Below, piece after piece: positions 8,853-17,916 of a stretch of 48,251 nucleotides of DNA. Origin of the DNA: Natrialba taiwanensis DSM 12281. GTDB taxonomy: Archaea; Halobacteriota; Halobacteria; Halobacteriales; Natrialbaceae. Location of the stretch: positions 33,910-82,160 of the forward strand of contig NZ_AOIL01000052.1 of assembly GCF_000337595.1 (NCBI RefSeq), in the 5' to 3' direction. The notes beneath the pieces are model-generated. The model was not told where the DNA came from and did not search any database. It worked only from the letters and a program-made list of their open reading frames with translations. A program made the position numbers and the translations under genes. How positions within the stretch are numbered: the first letter of the stretch is position 1; every line of letters begins with the position of its first letter.

Positions 8853-9203
8853 ATGACTACGACCGAAGACGTACTGAACCACCACCTCGAGGCGTTCGAG
8901 AGCCAGGATCTCGACGCCGTCATGGAGGACTACACCGACGAATCGACCGTCGTCACGAATATGGGGACGTTTCGGGGACTCGCTGAGATCGAGGGACTGT
9001 TCGAGACGCTATTCGACGAGTTCGATGCGCCGGACGCGTCGATAACGATAGACGAACAACTCGTCGAAGACGAGTTCGGCTACATCACGTGGACCGCCGA
9101 GACGCCGGAAAACGACTACGAGTTCGCGACCGATACGTTCCACATTCCCGACGACGAAATCGCGTTCCAGACGTTTGCGGGGAAGATCAGCCCGAAGGAG
9201 TGA
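8853..9203 (+). CDS. SnoaL-like / NTF2-fold small protein
   Basis: A 116-residue protein with the NTF2-like pattern: an N-terminal amphipathic helix with EDVLNHHLEAFESQDLDAVMEDYTDESTVVTNMGTF, followed by a helix and mixed strands (WTAETPENDYEFATDTFHIPDDEIAFQTFAGKI). Such proteins form cone-shaped barrels that bind small hydrophobic ligands or act as isomerase-like enzymes, but most haloarchaeal members are uncharacterised. No catalytic residue pair is identifiable. It is single, downstream of glyA by 182 bp, with the convergent BCCT gene 210 bp beyond its stop. Confidence 0.75.
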   Translation: MTTTEDVLNHHLEAFESQDLDAVMEDYTDESTVVTNMGTFRGLAEIEGLFETLFDEFDAPDASITIDEQLVEDEFGYITWTAETPENDYEFATDTFHIPDDEIAFQTFAGKISPKE

Positions 9204-9413
9204 CCGAGCCCGCCGATCGATCCGGCGGTGTGGGTCGCTCGGCTGCACTCGGCGGCGAGTGCGAGTCGCGCGGGTGCAAGTCACGTTGGTGAACTCGAGT
9301 TCGAGTGCGGAGAGTCACAGAGTCGGTTACGATTGCGAGTCGCGTGTGAGAAGGAGTTGCGGAGTCGGGCGTGAGTCGGCTGCGGGAACCGCATGTTCGA
9401 AGAGCGGAGCCGA

Positions 9414-11039
9414 TCAGTCGTCGTCTTGAGCCCCGCCGCTGACGACGTCGCTGGAGCCGGGCATCTCCACGCTGTCTTCCTCGCGGAGGAACAGCGCTCG
9501 TTCGGTGCCGAACGAGTACGCCATCGAGGCAACGGCGAGGAGGGCGATGATCGAGAACGGGCCGCCGGTGATGATCGCGGCCGCCTGCAGCGCGTCGACG
9601 CCGCCGGTGACCATCAGCAGCGACGCGAGCGCGCCGATGAGGACGCCCCAGATGACGCGGTTAATCGTCGACGGTCGTTCAGCACCGCCGGTGGTGAGCA
9701 TCCCCAGCGCCAACGTCGACGAATCGGCCGACGTGACGAGGAACGTCGTCACGAGCACGAGGAACAGGACCGTCAACAGGCCGCCGAGCGGCAGGGCTTC
9801 GAACAGCGGGTAGCCCGAGCCGGCCTCGCCGAGTTCACCGATGACGGAGAGGATGTCGGCCTGCCCGGTCTGTTGCATGAAGATTCCCGTGGCACCCATG
9901 GTGGCGAACCACGGGATCGTGACGCCGGTCGAGGCGACGACGCCGGTGACGGCGACCTGTCGAACCGTCCGACCGCGCGAAATCCGCGCGATGAACAGGC
10001 CGACGAACGGCATCCAGGAGAACCACCACGCCCAGTAGAAGATCGTCCAGTCGCCGACCCAGCCGGCGATCGCGCCGCCGGCAGTCTCTGCGGAGCCGGT
10101 GTAGAAGCTCATCGTAACGAACTGGTTGATGTACGCCCCGAGCGCTTCGGTGCCGACGGACATGATGTACGTCGTCGGGCCAAGGATGAACGTGACGACG
10201 GTCAACAGGGCGAACAGCGCCATATTGAAGTACGAAATTCGGCGGATCCCCTTTCGGACCCCGAGCGCGACCGAGATCGTGAACGCGACGGTGAGGCCGG
10301 TAATCACCAGGACGGTTCCGGCGTCGCCGACGCTCGCCCCGGTCATCCACTCGACGCCGACGAGGAACTGATTCCCGACGAGTCCCAGCGTGGTCGCGAC
10401 GCCGCCGATCGTCGCGAACACCGCGAGGATATCGATGACTTTTGCGAGCGGGCCGTCGAGGTTGTCGAGTCCGACCCACGGAGCGATCACCGTCGAGATG
10501 CGCAACGGGGCATCGTAGCGGTACGCGTAGTACGCGATCGGGAGCGCCATAACCACGTAGGCCGTCCACGCGGAGACGCCCCAGTGGAAGAAGGTGTACT
10601 GGACGGCACCGACGGCGGCCGCGGACGATTGCGATTCGGCACCGATTAACGGCGAAACGGTATCGTAGTGGAAGATCGCCTCGGCCGGCCCCCAGAACAC
10701 GATCCCGGCGGCGATCCCCGCCGAGTACAGCATCGCGAAGTACGCGAGAAACGAGAACTCCGGTTCTTCGTCGTCGTCGCCGAGCGTAATGTTTCCCCAG
10801 GGGCCGAAGATGAGGAATGCGACGAACGCGACGAGGATGAACATCGCGATCAAGTACCACCAGCCAAGCGCCGTCCAGAGGAACTCGTTCGCGTCGTTCA
10901 TGTACTCCGACGCCCGGTCCGGTCTGAGGATGAACGCGAGCACTGCGATGGCCGCAACGACGAATCCGACGACGAAGACGACGGAATCGAGTTCATCGCG
11001 GAACCTGGTTACTGTACGCTGTGAGCCTGAGTCGTTCAT
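9414..11039 (-). CDS. BCCT-family betaine/choline-type transporter
   Basis: Integral membrane transporter of 541 residues for quaternary ammonium compounds (glycine betaine, choline, carnitine). It has about twelve membrane helices and the family signature YWAWWFSWMPFVGLFIARIS with its Trp-rich substrate cage, as well as FHWGVSAWTAYVV and the glycine-rich TM3-like stretch near GIVFWGPAEAIFHYD. N- and C-termini are short, so a large osmosensory extension of the BetP type is not evident. It lies just downstream of the ilvA-like and dimethylglycine dehydrogenase genes on the same strand (191-bp gap, probably its own promoter). I infer uptake of glycine betaine for catabolism and/or osmoprotection. 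Substrate is not fixed by sequence. Confidence 0.93.
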   Translation of the reverse strand: MNDSGSQRTVTRFRDELDSVVFVVGFVVAAIAVLAFILRPDRASEYMNDANEFLWTALGWWYLIAMFILVAFVAFLIFGPWGNITLGDDDEEPEFSFLAYFAMLYSAGIAAGIVFWGPAEAIFHYDTVSPLIGAESQSSAAAVGAVQYTFFHWGVSAWTAYVVMALPIAYYAYRYDAPLRISTVIAPWVGLDNLDGPLAKVIDILAVFATIGGVATTLGLVGNQFLVGVEWMTGASVGDAGTVLVITGLTVAFTISVALGVRKGIRRISYFNMALFALLTVVTFILGPTTYIMSVGTEALGAYINQFVTMSFYTGSAETAGGAIAGWVGDWTIFYWAWWFSWMPFVGLFIARISRGRTVRQVAVTGVVASTGVTIPWFATMGATGIFMQQTGQADILSVIGELGEAGSGYPLFEALPLGGLLTVLFLVLVTTFLVTSADSSTLALGMLTTGGAERPSTINRVIWGVLIGALASLLMVTGGVDALQAAAIITGGPFSIIALLAVASMAYSFGTERALFLREEDSVEMPGSSDVVSGGAQDDD

Positions 11040-11230
11040 GGGTTGTCACCGTATCACGCCGTGTCCGCCCGTCTCCGTGCTCTCGATCAGTCGACTGTCG
11101 ATCGAGCGACGCAGTCTCCGTGCTGCAGTCTATCGTGTGACGGACAGTCGTGGCAATAATTGTCAAAGGGAGCTATCAGTGTTCATCTTAATCAATGGTG
11201 GGGCTTTTAACTGACCGAAAAAGAGGGTCG
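11040..11230 (-). promoter_or_regulatory. ilvA terminator / BCCT promoter interval
   Basis: A run of five T on the minus strand at 11218-11222, just after the ilvA stop, could end that transcript. Further on are A/T-rich stretches (minus-strand ATTAAGAT near 11195 and ACAATTATT near 11160) that could serve as TATA elements for the transporter gene. I see no open frame. Confidence 0.3.
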
Positions 11231-12532
11231 TCAGGCGTTGACGTGCGTAACTTCGTGGCCGTGGTCGCGGATCGAGCGGATGATCGCCCGCGCCTGCCCT
11301 GCGCCGCTGGTCTCGATCTGGAAGTCGAGGTGGGCCTCGCCGACGTCGAGTTCAGGTGCGGATCGATCGTGGCGGACGGTCTGGATGTTGGCGTTGTGAT
11401 CGGCGATGAGTCCCGAAATCTCCTCCATCTTGCCGGACCGGTCGTCGATACGAACGCGCAATCGAAGCAGTTGTTCGCGATCGCTCAGCGCGTGGACGAG
11501 GACCGTCTGGAGCATCGTCATGTCGAGGTTGCCGCCGCCGAGCAGCGCCACGACCGTCTCGCCTTCGACATCGAGTTCGTCGCTGATGATCGCAGCAACT
11601 GCGGCCGCGCCCGCGCCTTCGACGACCTGTTTGGCTCGCTCTAACAACAGCAAGATCGCGCGAGCGATTTCGCCGTCGGTCACCGTCACGACCTCGTCAA
11701 CGTGGTCCTCGATGAGCGAGAGCGTCAGGTCCGAGACGCCGCCCGTGGCGATGCCGTCGGCGATCGTGTCGACGGACTCGAGCGCGATCGGGGCCCCTTT
11801 TTGCAGGCTGTCGGGAACGGTCGCGGCACCCGTCGCCTGCACGCCGACGACGCGCGTCTCCGGCGACAGTTTCGAGAAGGCGGTCGCGATTCCCGAGATG
11901 AGGCCGCCGCCGCCGATCGGGACGACGATCGTGTCCACGGCCGGGACGTCCTCGTACATCTCGAGTCCGAGCGTTCCCTGTCCGGCGACGATCGCGGGGT
12001 CGTCGTAGGCGTGGACGAACTCGGCGTCGGTCTCGTCGACGAGGTCCCGAGCGTGAGCCATCGCGTCCTGGAAGTCGGTGCCGACGAGTTCAACGGTCGC
12101 GCCGTAGCCCCGCGTCGCGTCGACTTTGGCCTGGGGGGCGGTTCGCGGCATGACGATGGTCGAGTCGACGCCCAGTTTCGTCGCGGCGAGGGCGACGCCC
12201 TGTGCGTGATTGCCGGCGCTCGCGGCGACGACTCGGTCCGTCTTCGTTTTCGTTTGTGTTTCCGTTTCCGTCTCCGTTGCCGTTTCTACCCCCGTTCCCG
12301 ACGCCGACTCGCCTTCAGCGACGAACTGGGCGATCTTGTTGTACGCGCCGCGGGTCTTGAACGAGCCCGTCCACTGCAGGTGCTCCATCTTGAGGAAGAC
12401 CTCGGCACCGGTTAGCTCGTCGAGGGACGTGCTTCGCTCGACCGGCGTGTGTTTGACGACCGAGTCGTCGTCGAGTCGGTCGCGGGCGGCCTCGATATCG
12501 TCGACGGTGACGGATTCGAAATCGTGAGTCAT
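11231..12532 (-). CDS. ilvA: Threonine/serine ammonia-lyase with ACT domain
   Basis: PLP enzyme of 433 residues that deaminates threonine to 2-oxobutyrate and usually also serine to pyruvate. The PLP lysine is K59 in QWTGSFKTRGAYNKI, the phosphate-binding loop is IGGGGLISGIA, and SAGNHAQG is conserved. A C-terminal ACT domain (from LRLRVRIDDRSGKMEE) suggests allosteric control by an amino acid. Residues ~77-99 are a Thr/Glu-rich low-complexity insertion just before the SAGNHAQG motif. The start ATG lies 4 bp downstream of the dehydrogenase stop, so the two are almost certainly co-transcribed. Next to a betaine-to-glycine pathway and glyA, serine deamination to pyruvate is the likely in vivo role. 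The open frame extends upstream over the neighbouring gene, but that part is a shadow. Confidence 0.93.
   Translation of the reverse strand: MTHDFESVTVDDIEAARDRLDDDSVVKHTPVERSTSLDELTGAEVFLKMEHLQWTGSFKTRGAYNKIAQFVAEGESASGTGVETATETETETQTKTKTDRVVAASAGNHAQGVALAATKLGVDSTIVMPRTAPQAKVDATRGYGATVELVGTDFQDAMAHARDLVDETDAEFVHAYDDPAIVAGQGTLGLEMYEDVPAVDTIVVPIGGGGLISGIATAFSKLSPETRVVGVQATGAATVPDSLQKGAPIALESVDTIADGIATGGVSDLTLSLIEDHVDEVVTVTDGEIARAILLLLERAKQVVEGAGAAAVAAIISDELDVEGETVVALLGGGNLDMTMLQTVLVHALSDREQLLRLRVRIDDRSGKMEEISGLIADHNANIQTVRHDRSAPELDVGEAHLDFQIETSGAGQARAIIRSIRDHGHEVTHVNA
12236..12304 (-). repeat. Hexanucleotide (Thr-Glu)n tract inside ilvA
   Basis: On the coding strand, imperfect units of the ACGGAA/ACCGAG type repeat and encode TETETETQTKTKT. 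The tract sits between two conserved segments of the catalytic domain. Similar hexamer tracts occur in the lipoprotein (37222-37262) and signal peptidase (38288-38340) genes. Confidence 0.8.
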
Positions 12533-12536
12533 CGTA

Positions 12537-15053
12537 TCAGCGCAACAGTTTCTTTCGGTTGGGGTCGAATAATGGTTCGTCTCGGACCGTCGCGGGATGG
12601 CGCTCGTTCTCGTACCCGATCTCGACCTCGCGACCCGCCTCGGCCGCAGTCGCCGGCAGGACGGCGTAGGCGATCCCCGCGTCGATCGTGTAGCCGTAGT
12701 CGGCCCGGACGACATCCCCGAGCACGTCGCCGCTGTCGGGATCGAACACCGGATGGCCAGCGTCGACGAGTTCGCCCGGTTCATCGAGCGTAATCGGGGT
12801 GATTTTTCGGTCGATTCCCGCCTCGCGCGACTCGAGCAGCGCCTCCTTTCCGACGAAATCTGTCTCGAGATCGACGGCGAAACCGATGCCCGCCTCGTAG
12901 GGATTAAACTCGGGGGTAAGATCGGTTCCCCACAGCCGGAATCCCTTCTCCATGCTCGTCGAGTCGAGGGCCGCCCACCCCATCGGAACGATGCCGTGCG
13001 CCTCACCGGCGTCTTCGATCCGTTCCCACAGCCGCGCGCCGTACTCCATCGGCGTGTAAATCTCCCAGCCTAACTCGCCCGCATAGGAGAGCCGAAGCAT
13101 GGTCACTGGGAGGCTCTCGAGGTACGTCTCGCGCGCCGTATAGAACGGGAACGCGTCGTTCGAGAGTTCCGCCTCGACGAGCGGAGCCAACACGTTCCGC
13201 GCGTCGGGCCCGAAGACGCCGACCCCGCAACGACTCGAGTCATGCGCGGTCACCGAGACGGAACCGTCGTCGGGTGCGTGCTCGCGGATCCACCGCGAGT
13301 GCAGCGTCGCCGAGTTCCCGCCACCCGTAAACACCATGTAGCGATCGTCCGCCAGCCGACTGACCGTCAGATCCGCGAGGACGCCGCCGTCCCTGTTGCA
13401 CATCGCGGTGTAGCGCATTCGGCCCGGCGAGACATCGACATCGTTGGTCAGCAGTCCCTGGAGGAACTCGCAGGCCCCCTCCCCCGTCACCTCAATCCCG
13501 GTGAACGTGGTCATATCGACCATCGCGACGCGGTCGCGGACTGCCTGGTGCTCGACGCCCTGGGCCTTGGACCAGCCGCGGTCGAGCCAGTCTGGCCTGT
13601 CCGGAACGTCGTACTCCTCCAGCAGGGCCTCGTTGGACTCGTACCACTGCGGCATCTCCCAGCCACCCGAATCGTAGAACGCCGCACCGAGTTCAGCCTG
13701 GCGCTCGTAGAACGGACTCCGGCGGAGTTCCCGCTGGTCCGCCGGCTGTTCGCGCGGATGGATCAGCTGGTAGACCTCCCGGTACTGCTGGGCACCGCGG
13801 CCTCGGGTGTACTCTCGCGAGCCGGCGTGGGGCTGGAAGCGAGAGATGTGTGCGGGCGTCGCATCGACGCGCTCGCCGTCGAGCCGCGGGACGCCGTCTT
13901 CCATCCAGTGGGCGACGATATTCCCGGCACCCCCGGACTGCGTTACCCAGATGGCGAGCGCCCACCAGAGCCCGTCGATATCCTCGGTGGGCCCCAGGAT
14001 CGGCATCCCGTCGGGCGTAAAGCAGAACATCCCGTTGATCGCCGACTCGAACTCGGCGTCCCGTAGGGACGGCACGAGTTCGGCCGCCGCATCCGCGGCC
14101 GACTGGTCATGGTCAGGATGCGTGTTCTCGACGAAGTGCTCCGCGGTGAACTCGCGCAAGGACGGGTACTCGAGGCCGAGATCCGCGAGTTTCTCGGGGC
14201 CGTAGATGTCTGCGGGATCGACGAGCAGGGGCTCGTGGTTGTACGAGCCGATGCCGTAGAGCTCGCCGTGCTGGCGGAAGTACAGTGACTGATCCTGGTG
14301 GCGAAGCAACGGTTGTTCGATCTCTCGATCCGCTCCCGCGAGCGCGGCGAGTTCGTCGGAGACGAGGTACTGGTGGGCACAGGGAACCAGCGGGATGTCG
14401 ACCCCGACCATGTCGCCGAAAAGGGGGCCCCAGATGTTCGTCGCGACGAGCACCTCGTCGGCTGCGATGCGCCCACGATCGGTGACGACCGTCTGAATCT
14501 CGCCGCCGGCCGTTTCGAGGTCGGTTACCGTCGTCTGGCCGTAGAACTCGGCACCGGCCGCCCGGGCGCGCTCGGCCATCGCGGCGGAGGCGTCGACGGC
14601 GTGGGCTTTGCCGTCCGTCGGGACGTAGTAGCCGCCGTGGATGGTATCCGCGTCGATCTGCGGGATCCGTTCGGCGACCTCGGCGGGCGAAAGGAGTTCA
14701 CCGCCCTCGACGCCGTACGACTGCCCCCGTTCTCGCTTTCGTTGCAGGTAGTCCCAGCGGTCCTCGGTGGTTGCGACCTCGATGCCGCCGCACGTTCGAA
14801 ATCCGTCGAGCGTCTCGTACAGCTCGCGCGTGTACGACGCCATCCGCGTCATCAGCTTGCAGCCGCCGGTCTGGAACACCAGTCCGGGCGCGTGTGACGT
14901 GGAACCGCCGGTCTCGAACAGCGGTCCCTGATCGAGCACGACGACGTCCTCGCGTCCGAGTTCGGTGAGGTGGTAGGCGGCGCTACAGCCCACGCAGCCG
15001 GCACCGACGACGACGGTTCCCGCGCTGTCGGGTATAGTGTTCCCTGTACTCAT
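12537..15053 (-). CDS. FAD-dependent dimethylglycine/sarcosine dehydrogenase with GcvT domains
   Basis: An 838-residue flavoprotein that oxidatively removes an N-methyl group from dimethylglycine or sarcosine and passes it to tetrahydrofolate. The N-terminal half is a DAO fold with the dinucleotide-binding TVVVGAGCVGCSAAYHL. GGSTSHAPGLVFQT holds the His that carries covalent FAD in mammalian dimethylglycine dehydrogenase. An FAO_M-like middle follows, then an aminomethyltransferase domain (about 470-740, with FLQGLLTNDVDVSPGRMRYT) and a C-terminal GcvT barrel. Full length with a normal start MSTGNTIPDS. It is the first gene of a two-gene operon with ilvA (4-bp gap). A near-palindrome sits 4 bp before its ATG. 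I infer that it acts on dimethylglycine, leaving sarcosine to the flavoprotein at 17917-19071. Confidence 0.92.
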   Translation of the reverse strand: MSTGNTIPDSAGTVVVGAGCVGCSAAYHLTELGREDVVVLDQGPLFETGGSTSHAPGLVFQTGGCKLMTRMASYTRELYETLDGFRTCGGIEVATTEDRWDYLQRKRERGQSYGVEGGELLSPAEVAERIPQIDADTIHGGYYVPTDGKAHAVDASAAMAERARAAGAEFYGQTTVTDLETAGGEIQTVVTDRGRIAADEVLVATNIWGPLFGDMVGVDIPLVPCAHQYLVSDELAALAGADREIEQPLLRHQDQSLYFRQHGELYGIGSYNHEPLLVDPADIYGPEKLADLGLEYPSLREFTAEHFVENTHPDHDQSAADAAAELVPSLRDAEFESAINGMFCFTPDGMPILGPTEDIDGLWWALAIWVTQSGGAGNIVAHWMEDGVPRLDGERVDATPAHISRFQPHAGSREYTRGRGAQQYREVYQLIHPREQPADQRELRRSPFYERQAELGAAFYDSGGWEMPQWYESNEALLEEYDVPDRPDWLDRGWSKAQGVEHQAVRDRVAMVDMTTFTGIEVTGEGACEFLQGLLTNDVDVSPGRMRYTAMCNRDGGVLADLTVSRLADDRYMVFTGGGNSATLHSRWIREHAPDDGSVSVTAHDSSRCGVGVFGPDARNVLAPLVEAELSNDAFPFYTARETYLESLPVTMLRLSYAGELGWEIYTPMEYGARLWERIEDAGEAHGIVPMGWAALDSTSMEKGFRLWGTDLTPEFNPYEAGIGFAVDLETDFVGKEALLESREAGIDRKITPITLDEPGELVDAGHPVFDPDSGDVLGDVVRADYGYTIDAGIAYAVLPATAAEAGREVEIGYENERHPATVRDEPLFDPNRKKLLR

Positions 15054-15057
15054 ATGA

Positions 15058-15073
15058 CATGGAACGTGCCATG
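15058..15073. promoter_or_regulatory. CATG-flanked near-palindrome before the dimethylglycine dehydrogenase start
   Basis: CATGGAACGTGCCATG is a 16-bp dyad with one mismatched pair, ending 4 bp before the ATG. A dyad with the same outline, CATGCCATATAGCATG, overlaps the start of the Rieske oxygenase gene at 19326. Both could bind one regulator, but with two examples this is only suggestive. Confidence 0.35.
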
Positions 15074-15243
15074 CGATCGACCATAGCTACCCGGGTGGAT
15101 AATCTGGGGCGTATAACTGCTGTCGGGTGAGCGCGACGATCGCAGCGGCGAAACGAGCCGAACGGAGCAGGCGTCGTCGCTAGTCATGCTGGCGGATTCC
15201 ACCAGCACCGTCGCCGACTGATGCGGTCTGCCGTACCGATTTC

Positions 15244-15279
15244 CCGGCGCACCCGCAGGACAGGTCGCGGGTGCGCCGG
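15244..15279. repeat. Perfect 13-bp GC-rich inverted repeat
   Basis: Arms CCGGCGCACCCGC (15244-15256) and GCGGGTGCGCCGG (15267-15279) are perfect complements around a 10-nt loop. As RNA this would be a very stable hairpin. No gene ends nearby on either strand, so a simple terminator role is not obvious. Confidence 0.8.
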
Positions 15280-15374
15280 AACTGACTGCCAGCAGTCCGT
15301 ATGAGGGCTACTATACGAATCGCCGGTCGCATTTTCGTTTCACGCACCCGTGGCGCGGATTCGGTTTCGGTCGT

Positions 15375-15403
15375 ACTCTCATCACTCTCCGCTCGATGAG
15401 AGT
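15375..15403. repeat. Perfect 9-bp inverted repeat
   Basis: Arms ACTCTCATC and GATGAGAGT are separated by 11 nt. It lies 17 bp from the GGTAATA dyad, and the two may form one regulatory region or part of a structured RNA. Confidence 0.7.
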
Positions 15404-15420
15404 TAATTCGGAGCGGTGAT

Positions 15421-15437
15421 GGTAATACCGTATTACC
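15421..15437. promoter_or_regulatory. Operator-like 17-bp dyad GGTAATA-N3-TATTACC
   Basis: Perfect 7-bp arms around CCG give an A/T-containing dyad in a GC-rich setting, the form expected of a dimeric helix-turn-helix operator. It is 368 bp from the dehydrogenase start and 537 bp from the channel-like gene, so its target is not clear. Confidence 0.5.
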
Positions 15438-15974
15438 GACGCTTACGGAATCGCGGTGATCTCGCGCTGCATTCGGAAGCCGACTGTCACACTGCTCGTG
15501 GTCGACAGGCGAGTTCCCGTACCCGATCGTAGAGACGCTCGCGAGAGCAAACGAACTCGCGCCGGCGCGAGCCGGCGAGTCGCCGTCGCTCGAGGACGAC
15601 CGAGAACGGAGCGCCTCGTCGAGTCACGTTCCGAATCGTATTCGGATCCGGATACTGAGCGAAAACTGAAATGATCGACGAACCGGCGTCGGATCACGAC
15701 GCCGACCGCAAGCCGATCGTCGACAGCGTCGGTGCCGATCGCGATCCAATCAACTGTTATCGGCGACGTGTCTCACGGTTTCGACGCTGCTCGTGGGCGG
15801 TCTCGTGTCGGCAAAACGCCCCGTTCAGCGTCGCTTCAAGATAATCCATATGCCGGATAATTCGCCGTAACAGATGCTTCATCCGTTGTATCGGTCGTGC
15901 TAGTGAACGGATTTTTACAGACTCTCGAATAGTTGGATAATTACAAAGAGTGGCGGAGCGCAAGCGCGACACGT

Positions 15975-16781
15975 ATGGTACAACTCCAACCCGCCCAACA
16001 AGTACAGGTACCGGAGTGGTTGCAGGATCCGGTCGCGGAACTAGTCGTGTTCCTCCCCCGGCTGATCGGAGCGCTGGTCATCCTCCTCATCGGCTGGGTC
16101 GTCGGTCGTTTCGCCGCACGAGTCGTCCGACGAATCGCCGACGGCATTGAACTCGATCGGATGGTCCTCGAGACGCCGCTCGGGCGAATACTCGGGGGGA
16201 CTGAACGGGCCGTCTCCCGCGCATTCGGCAAGCTTGGAAAGTGGTTCGTCTACGCGCTCGCCATCCTTGCGGCCGCGAACGCGCTCGCGATCCCGACCCT
16301 CTCGGAGTGGATTGCGACGGCGGTCTCGTACTTGCCGGCGTTCATCGCGGGCCTGCTCGTCATCGTGTTCGGATTCGTGGTCGCCGACTTCATCGGCGAC
16401 GTCATCGAACGAACGCGAGCGGCAGCGGAGACGGCGTACGCGAGCTGGTTCGCGAACGGCGCTCGCATGTTCCTCTACTTCACGGCGATCGTCATCGGTC
16501 TCGACACGATGGGGATCAACGTCGGCATCCTGTACGTCTTCGCTCGAGCGCTCGCGTGGGGACTGGCGGCCGCCGTGGCCATCGGTGCCGGCGTCGCGTT
16601 CGGCTGGGGCGGTAAGGACTACGTCGCCGAAAATATCGACCGCTGGATGGGACGGACGAGTTCGGTCACGCCGACCGAGAGCGACACCAGTAGCGAGCGT
16701 CCCCGCGGCAGCGAGTCACGCGGTAGCGACCGAGAACCCGGAACTGAGCCGGGCCCCGGACGGGGCGCGGAAGACGACTGA
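15975..16781 (+). CDS. TM-helix repeat (MscS-related, CmpX-like) membrane protein
   Basis: A 268-residue protein starting MVQLQPAQQVQVPEWLQDP. Four or more membrane helices are visible: VVFLPRLIGALVILLIGWVVGRF (~25-48), FVYALAILAAANALAIP, AVSYLPAFIAGLLVIVFGFVVADFIGDVI and a last one ending in the glycine-rich GAGVAFGWGGKDYVAENIDRWM. That ending is the TM3-like pore segment shared by MscS-type channels and TM_helix proteins. The cytoplasmic beta domain of true MscS is missing; instead there is a Ser/Arg/Glu-rich tail. Proteins of this class are probably channels or scaffolds involved in osmotic or membrane stress. I prefer this ATG over one 42 bp upstream because the hydrophobic domain begins close to it and the upstream residues look untranslated. 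Confidence 0.8.
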   Translation: MVQLQPAQQVQVPEWLQDPVAELVVFLPRLIGALVILLIGWVVGRFAARVVRRIADGIELDRMVLETPLGRILGGTERAVSRAFGKLGKWFVYALAILAAANALAIPTLSEWIATAVSYLPAFIAGLLVIVFGFVVADFIGDVIERTRAAAETAYASWFANGARMFLYFTAIVIGLDTMGINVGILYVFARALAWGLAAAVAIGAGVAFGWGGKDYVAENIDRWMGRTSSVTPTESDTSSERPRGSESRGSDREPGTEPGPGRGAEDD

Positions 16782-16796
16782 GTCGCCGCAGTCGCC

Positions 16797-17222
16797 TCAG
16801 TCGGTCGGCGGAGCGACGTTCTCCGCCGTCCGGTCGGCCTTGGCTTTGGCCTTGGTGTGCGGAAAGAGCGGCTTGACGGGCACGACGACGTAGGACGTGA
16901 CGAGACGGCCGTCGATCGATCGCCACTTCTCGAGCTGTGCGAGCCGGTGTGTCCCGGCGTAGGCGTCCTCGATTCGCTCGAGAATCGCCTCGAACGCGTT
17001 CACGTCGAACGTCTCGGCGGAGACGCGGTCCGTGGCGACCGCGATACCGTGCGACCGAGCGTAGATGTCGAGTCGGCCCTCGAAGGCGTGCTCCAGTTCG
17101 TCGATTCGGTCGTGGATATCGCTGACCGGCCGATCCGCCCGCGACGGGAAAGCGACGTACGCCTGGTATTGGTCGGGGCGACCCGTAACGCGACGTTTCC
17201 AGAGGTGTCGTAGCAGCTTCAT
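16797..17222 (-). CDS. Conserved haloarchaeal hypothetical protein
   Basis: A 141-residue soluble protein with a basic N-terminus (MKLLRHLWKRRVTGRPDQYQAYVAFPS) and alternating strand/helix segments (IHDRIDELEHAFEGRLDIYARSHGIAVATDRV, FEAILERIEDAYAGTHRLAQLEKW). No membrane segment, signal or catalytic motif is evident. I do not recognise a family. Codon use and acidity match neighbouring genes, which supports coding. It converges on the channel-like gene, with a 15-bp gap between stops. A longer frame in another register across this region is a shadow. Confidence 0.7.
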   Translation of the reverse strand: MKLLRHLWKRRVTGRPDQYQAYVAFPSRADRPVSDIHDRIDELEHAFEGRLDIYARSHGIAVATDRVSAETFDVNAFEAILERIEDAYAGTHRLAQLEKWRSIDGRLVTSYVVVPVKPLFPHTKAKAKADRTAENVAPPTD

Positions 17223-17436
17223 CTATCCGTGGTCGGTGTGCGGCACCCGGCGTTCGATCGCCCGGTAGCGGTTTCGTTCGGAACCCTACCGCACCCGGTT
17301 TCACGTTCGCCTTGTCCGCACGGGTAATACGTTCTTTGTTGTGCGCCGACGGGCGTCAGCGAACTGTTTCTTCACCGTAAGCGACGGTTCGAAGTTCGCG
17401 AAACCTTTGTACGATCCGCTGTAATCGGCGGGCAGT

Positions 17437-17889
17437 ATGCGCCGCACTCTCCCCGCATCGTCGACGTTTCTCCCGACGGTTTCTGCCGGCACCGTCGCGG
17501 TCGGCGTGACGATTAATACTGTCTTTCCCACCTCCGTCCGAACGGTGCCCGCAGTGCTCCTGATCGCCGCCGGCCTCTTCGGCGTGGCCAGATCCGTTCG
17601 CGGCCGGTCCGTCGACTCCCTTCGACTCACCGCGAGACGGTGGTGGATGCTTGCGTTCGTCTCCTTTCTCCCGTACGGGCTCGCGACGGCACCCTCGAAC
17701 GAGCAGGCCGCAGCGGTCGGCGAGGCGTTTTCAGGATCCCTTGCAACGACCGCACTCGAGGGAATCGCCGGGGCCGCTATCCTGTGTGCGGTCGCGGTGA
17801 CGGTGCTCTACTGGTTCGCGAGGTACGGCATCCACCCGGGGCGGCCGACGCCCGAAGAGCGCATTCTGGACGATCAGGGGAGCAAGTAG
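17437..17889 (+). CDS. Hypothetical membrane protein
   Basis: A 150-residue protein with an N-terminal signal-like or first membrane segment, a second helix (VPAVLLIAAGLFGVARSV), a Trp-containing third (WWMLAFVSFLPYGLATA) and a fourth near the end (TALEGIAGAAILCAVAVTVLYWFARYGI). I do not recognise a family. It converges on the sarcosine-oxidase-like gene with a 27-bp gap between the stops. Confidence 0.65.
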   Translation: MRRTLPASSTFLPTVSAGTVAVGVTINTVFPTSVRTVPAVLLIAAGLFGVARSVRGRSVDSLRLTARRWWMLAFVSFLPYGLATAPSNEQAAAVGEAFSGSLATTALEGIAGAAILCAVAVTVLYWFARYGIHPGRPTPEERILDDQGSK

Positions 17890-17916
17890 CGGGTCGGCGA
17901 GTTCCCGTTCTCAGAA

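Larger units (their letters stand above)
15074..15974. other. Long divergent intergenic region with several dyads
   Basis: About 900 bp separate the dehydrogenase and the TM-helix channel-like gene. Open frames here (for example 15443-15697) have no recognisable features and biased composition. The region holds three perfect inverted repeats (15244-15279, 15375-15403, 15421-15437), listed separately. It must include two divergent promoters and could encode an untranslated RNA. Confidence 0.5.

Noticed and set aside
9393..10649. 418-residue open frame on the plus strand opposite the BCCT gene
   Set aside because: It is rich in Arg, Asp and Gly with no domain; the minus strand encodes an unmistakable transporter.
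12533..13006. N-terminal extension of the ilvA frame
   Set aside because: It overlaps the end of the dehydrogenase gene in another frame, and the conserved protein starts at MTHDFESV.
15443..15697. 84-residue minus-strand frame and the overlapping plus-strand frame
   Set aside because: Arg/Ser-rich composition, no motif and no promoter; most likely chance frames in GC-rich intergenic DNA.
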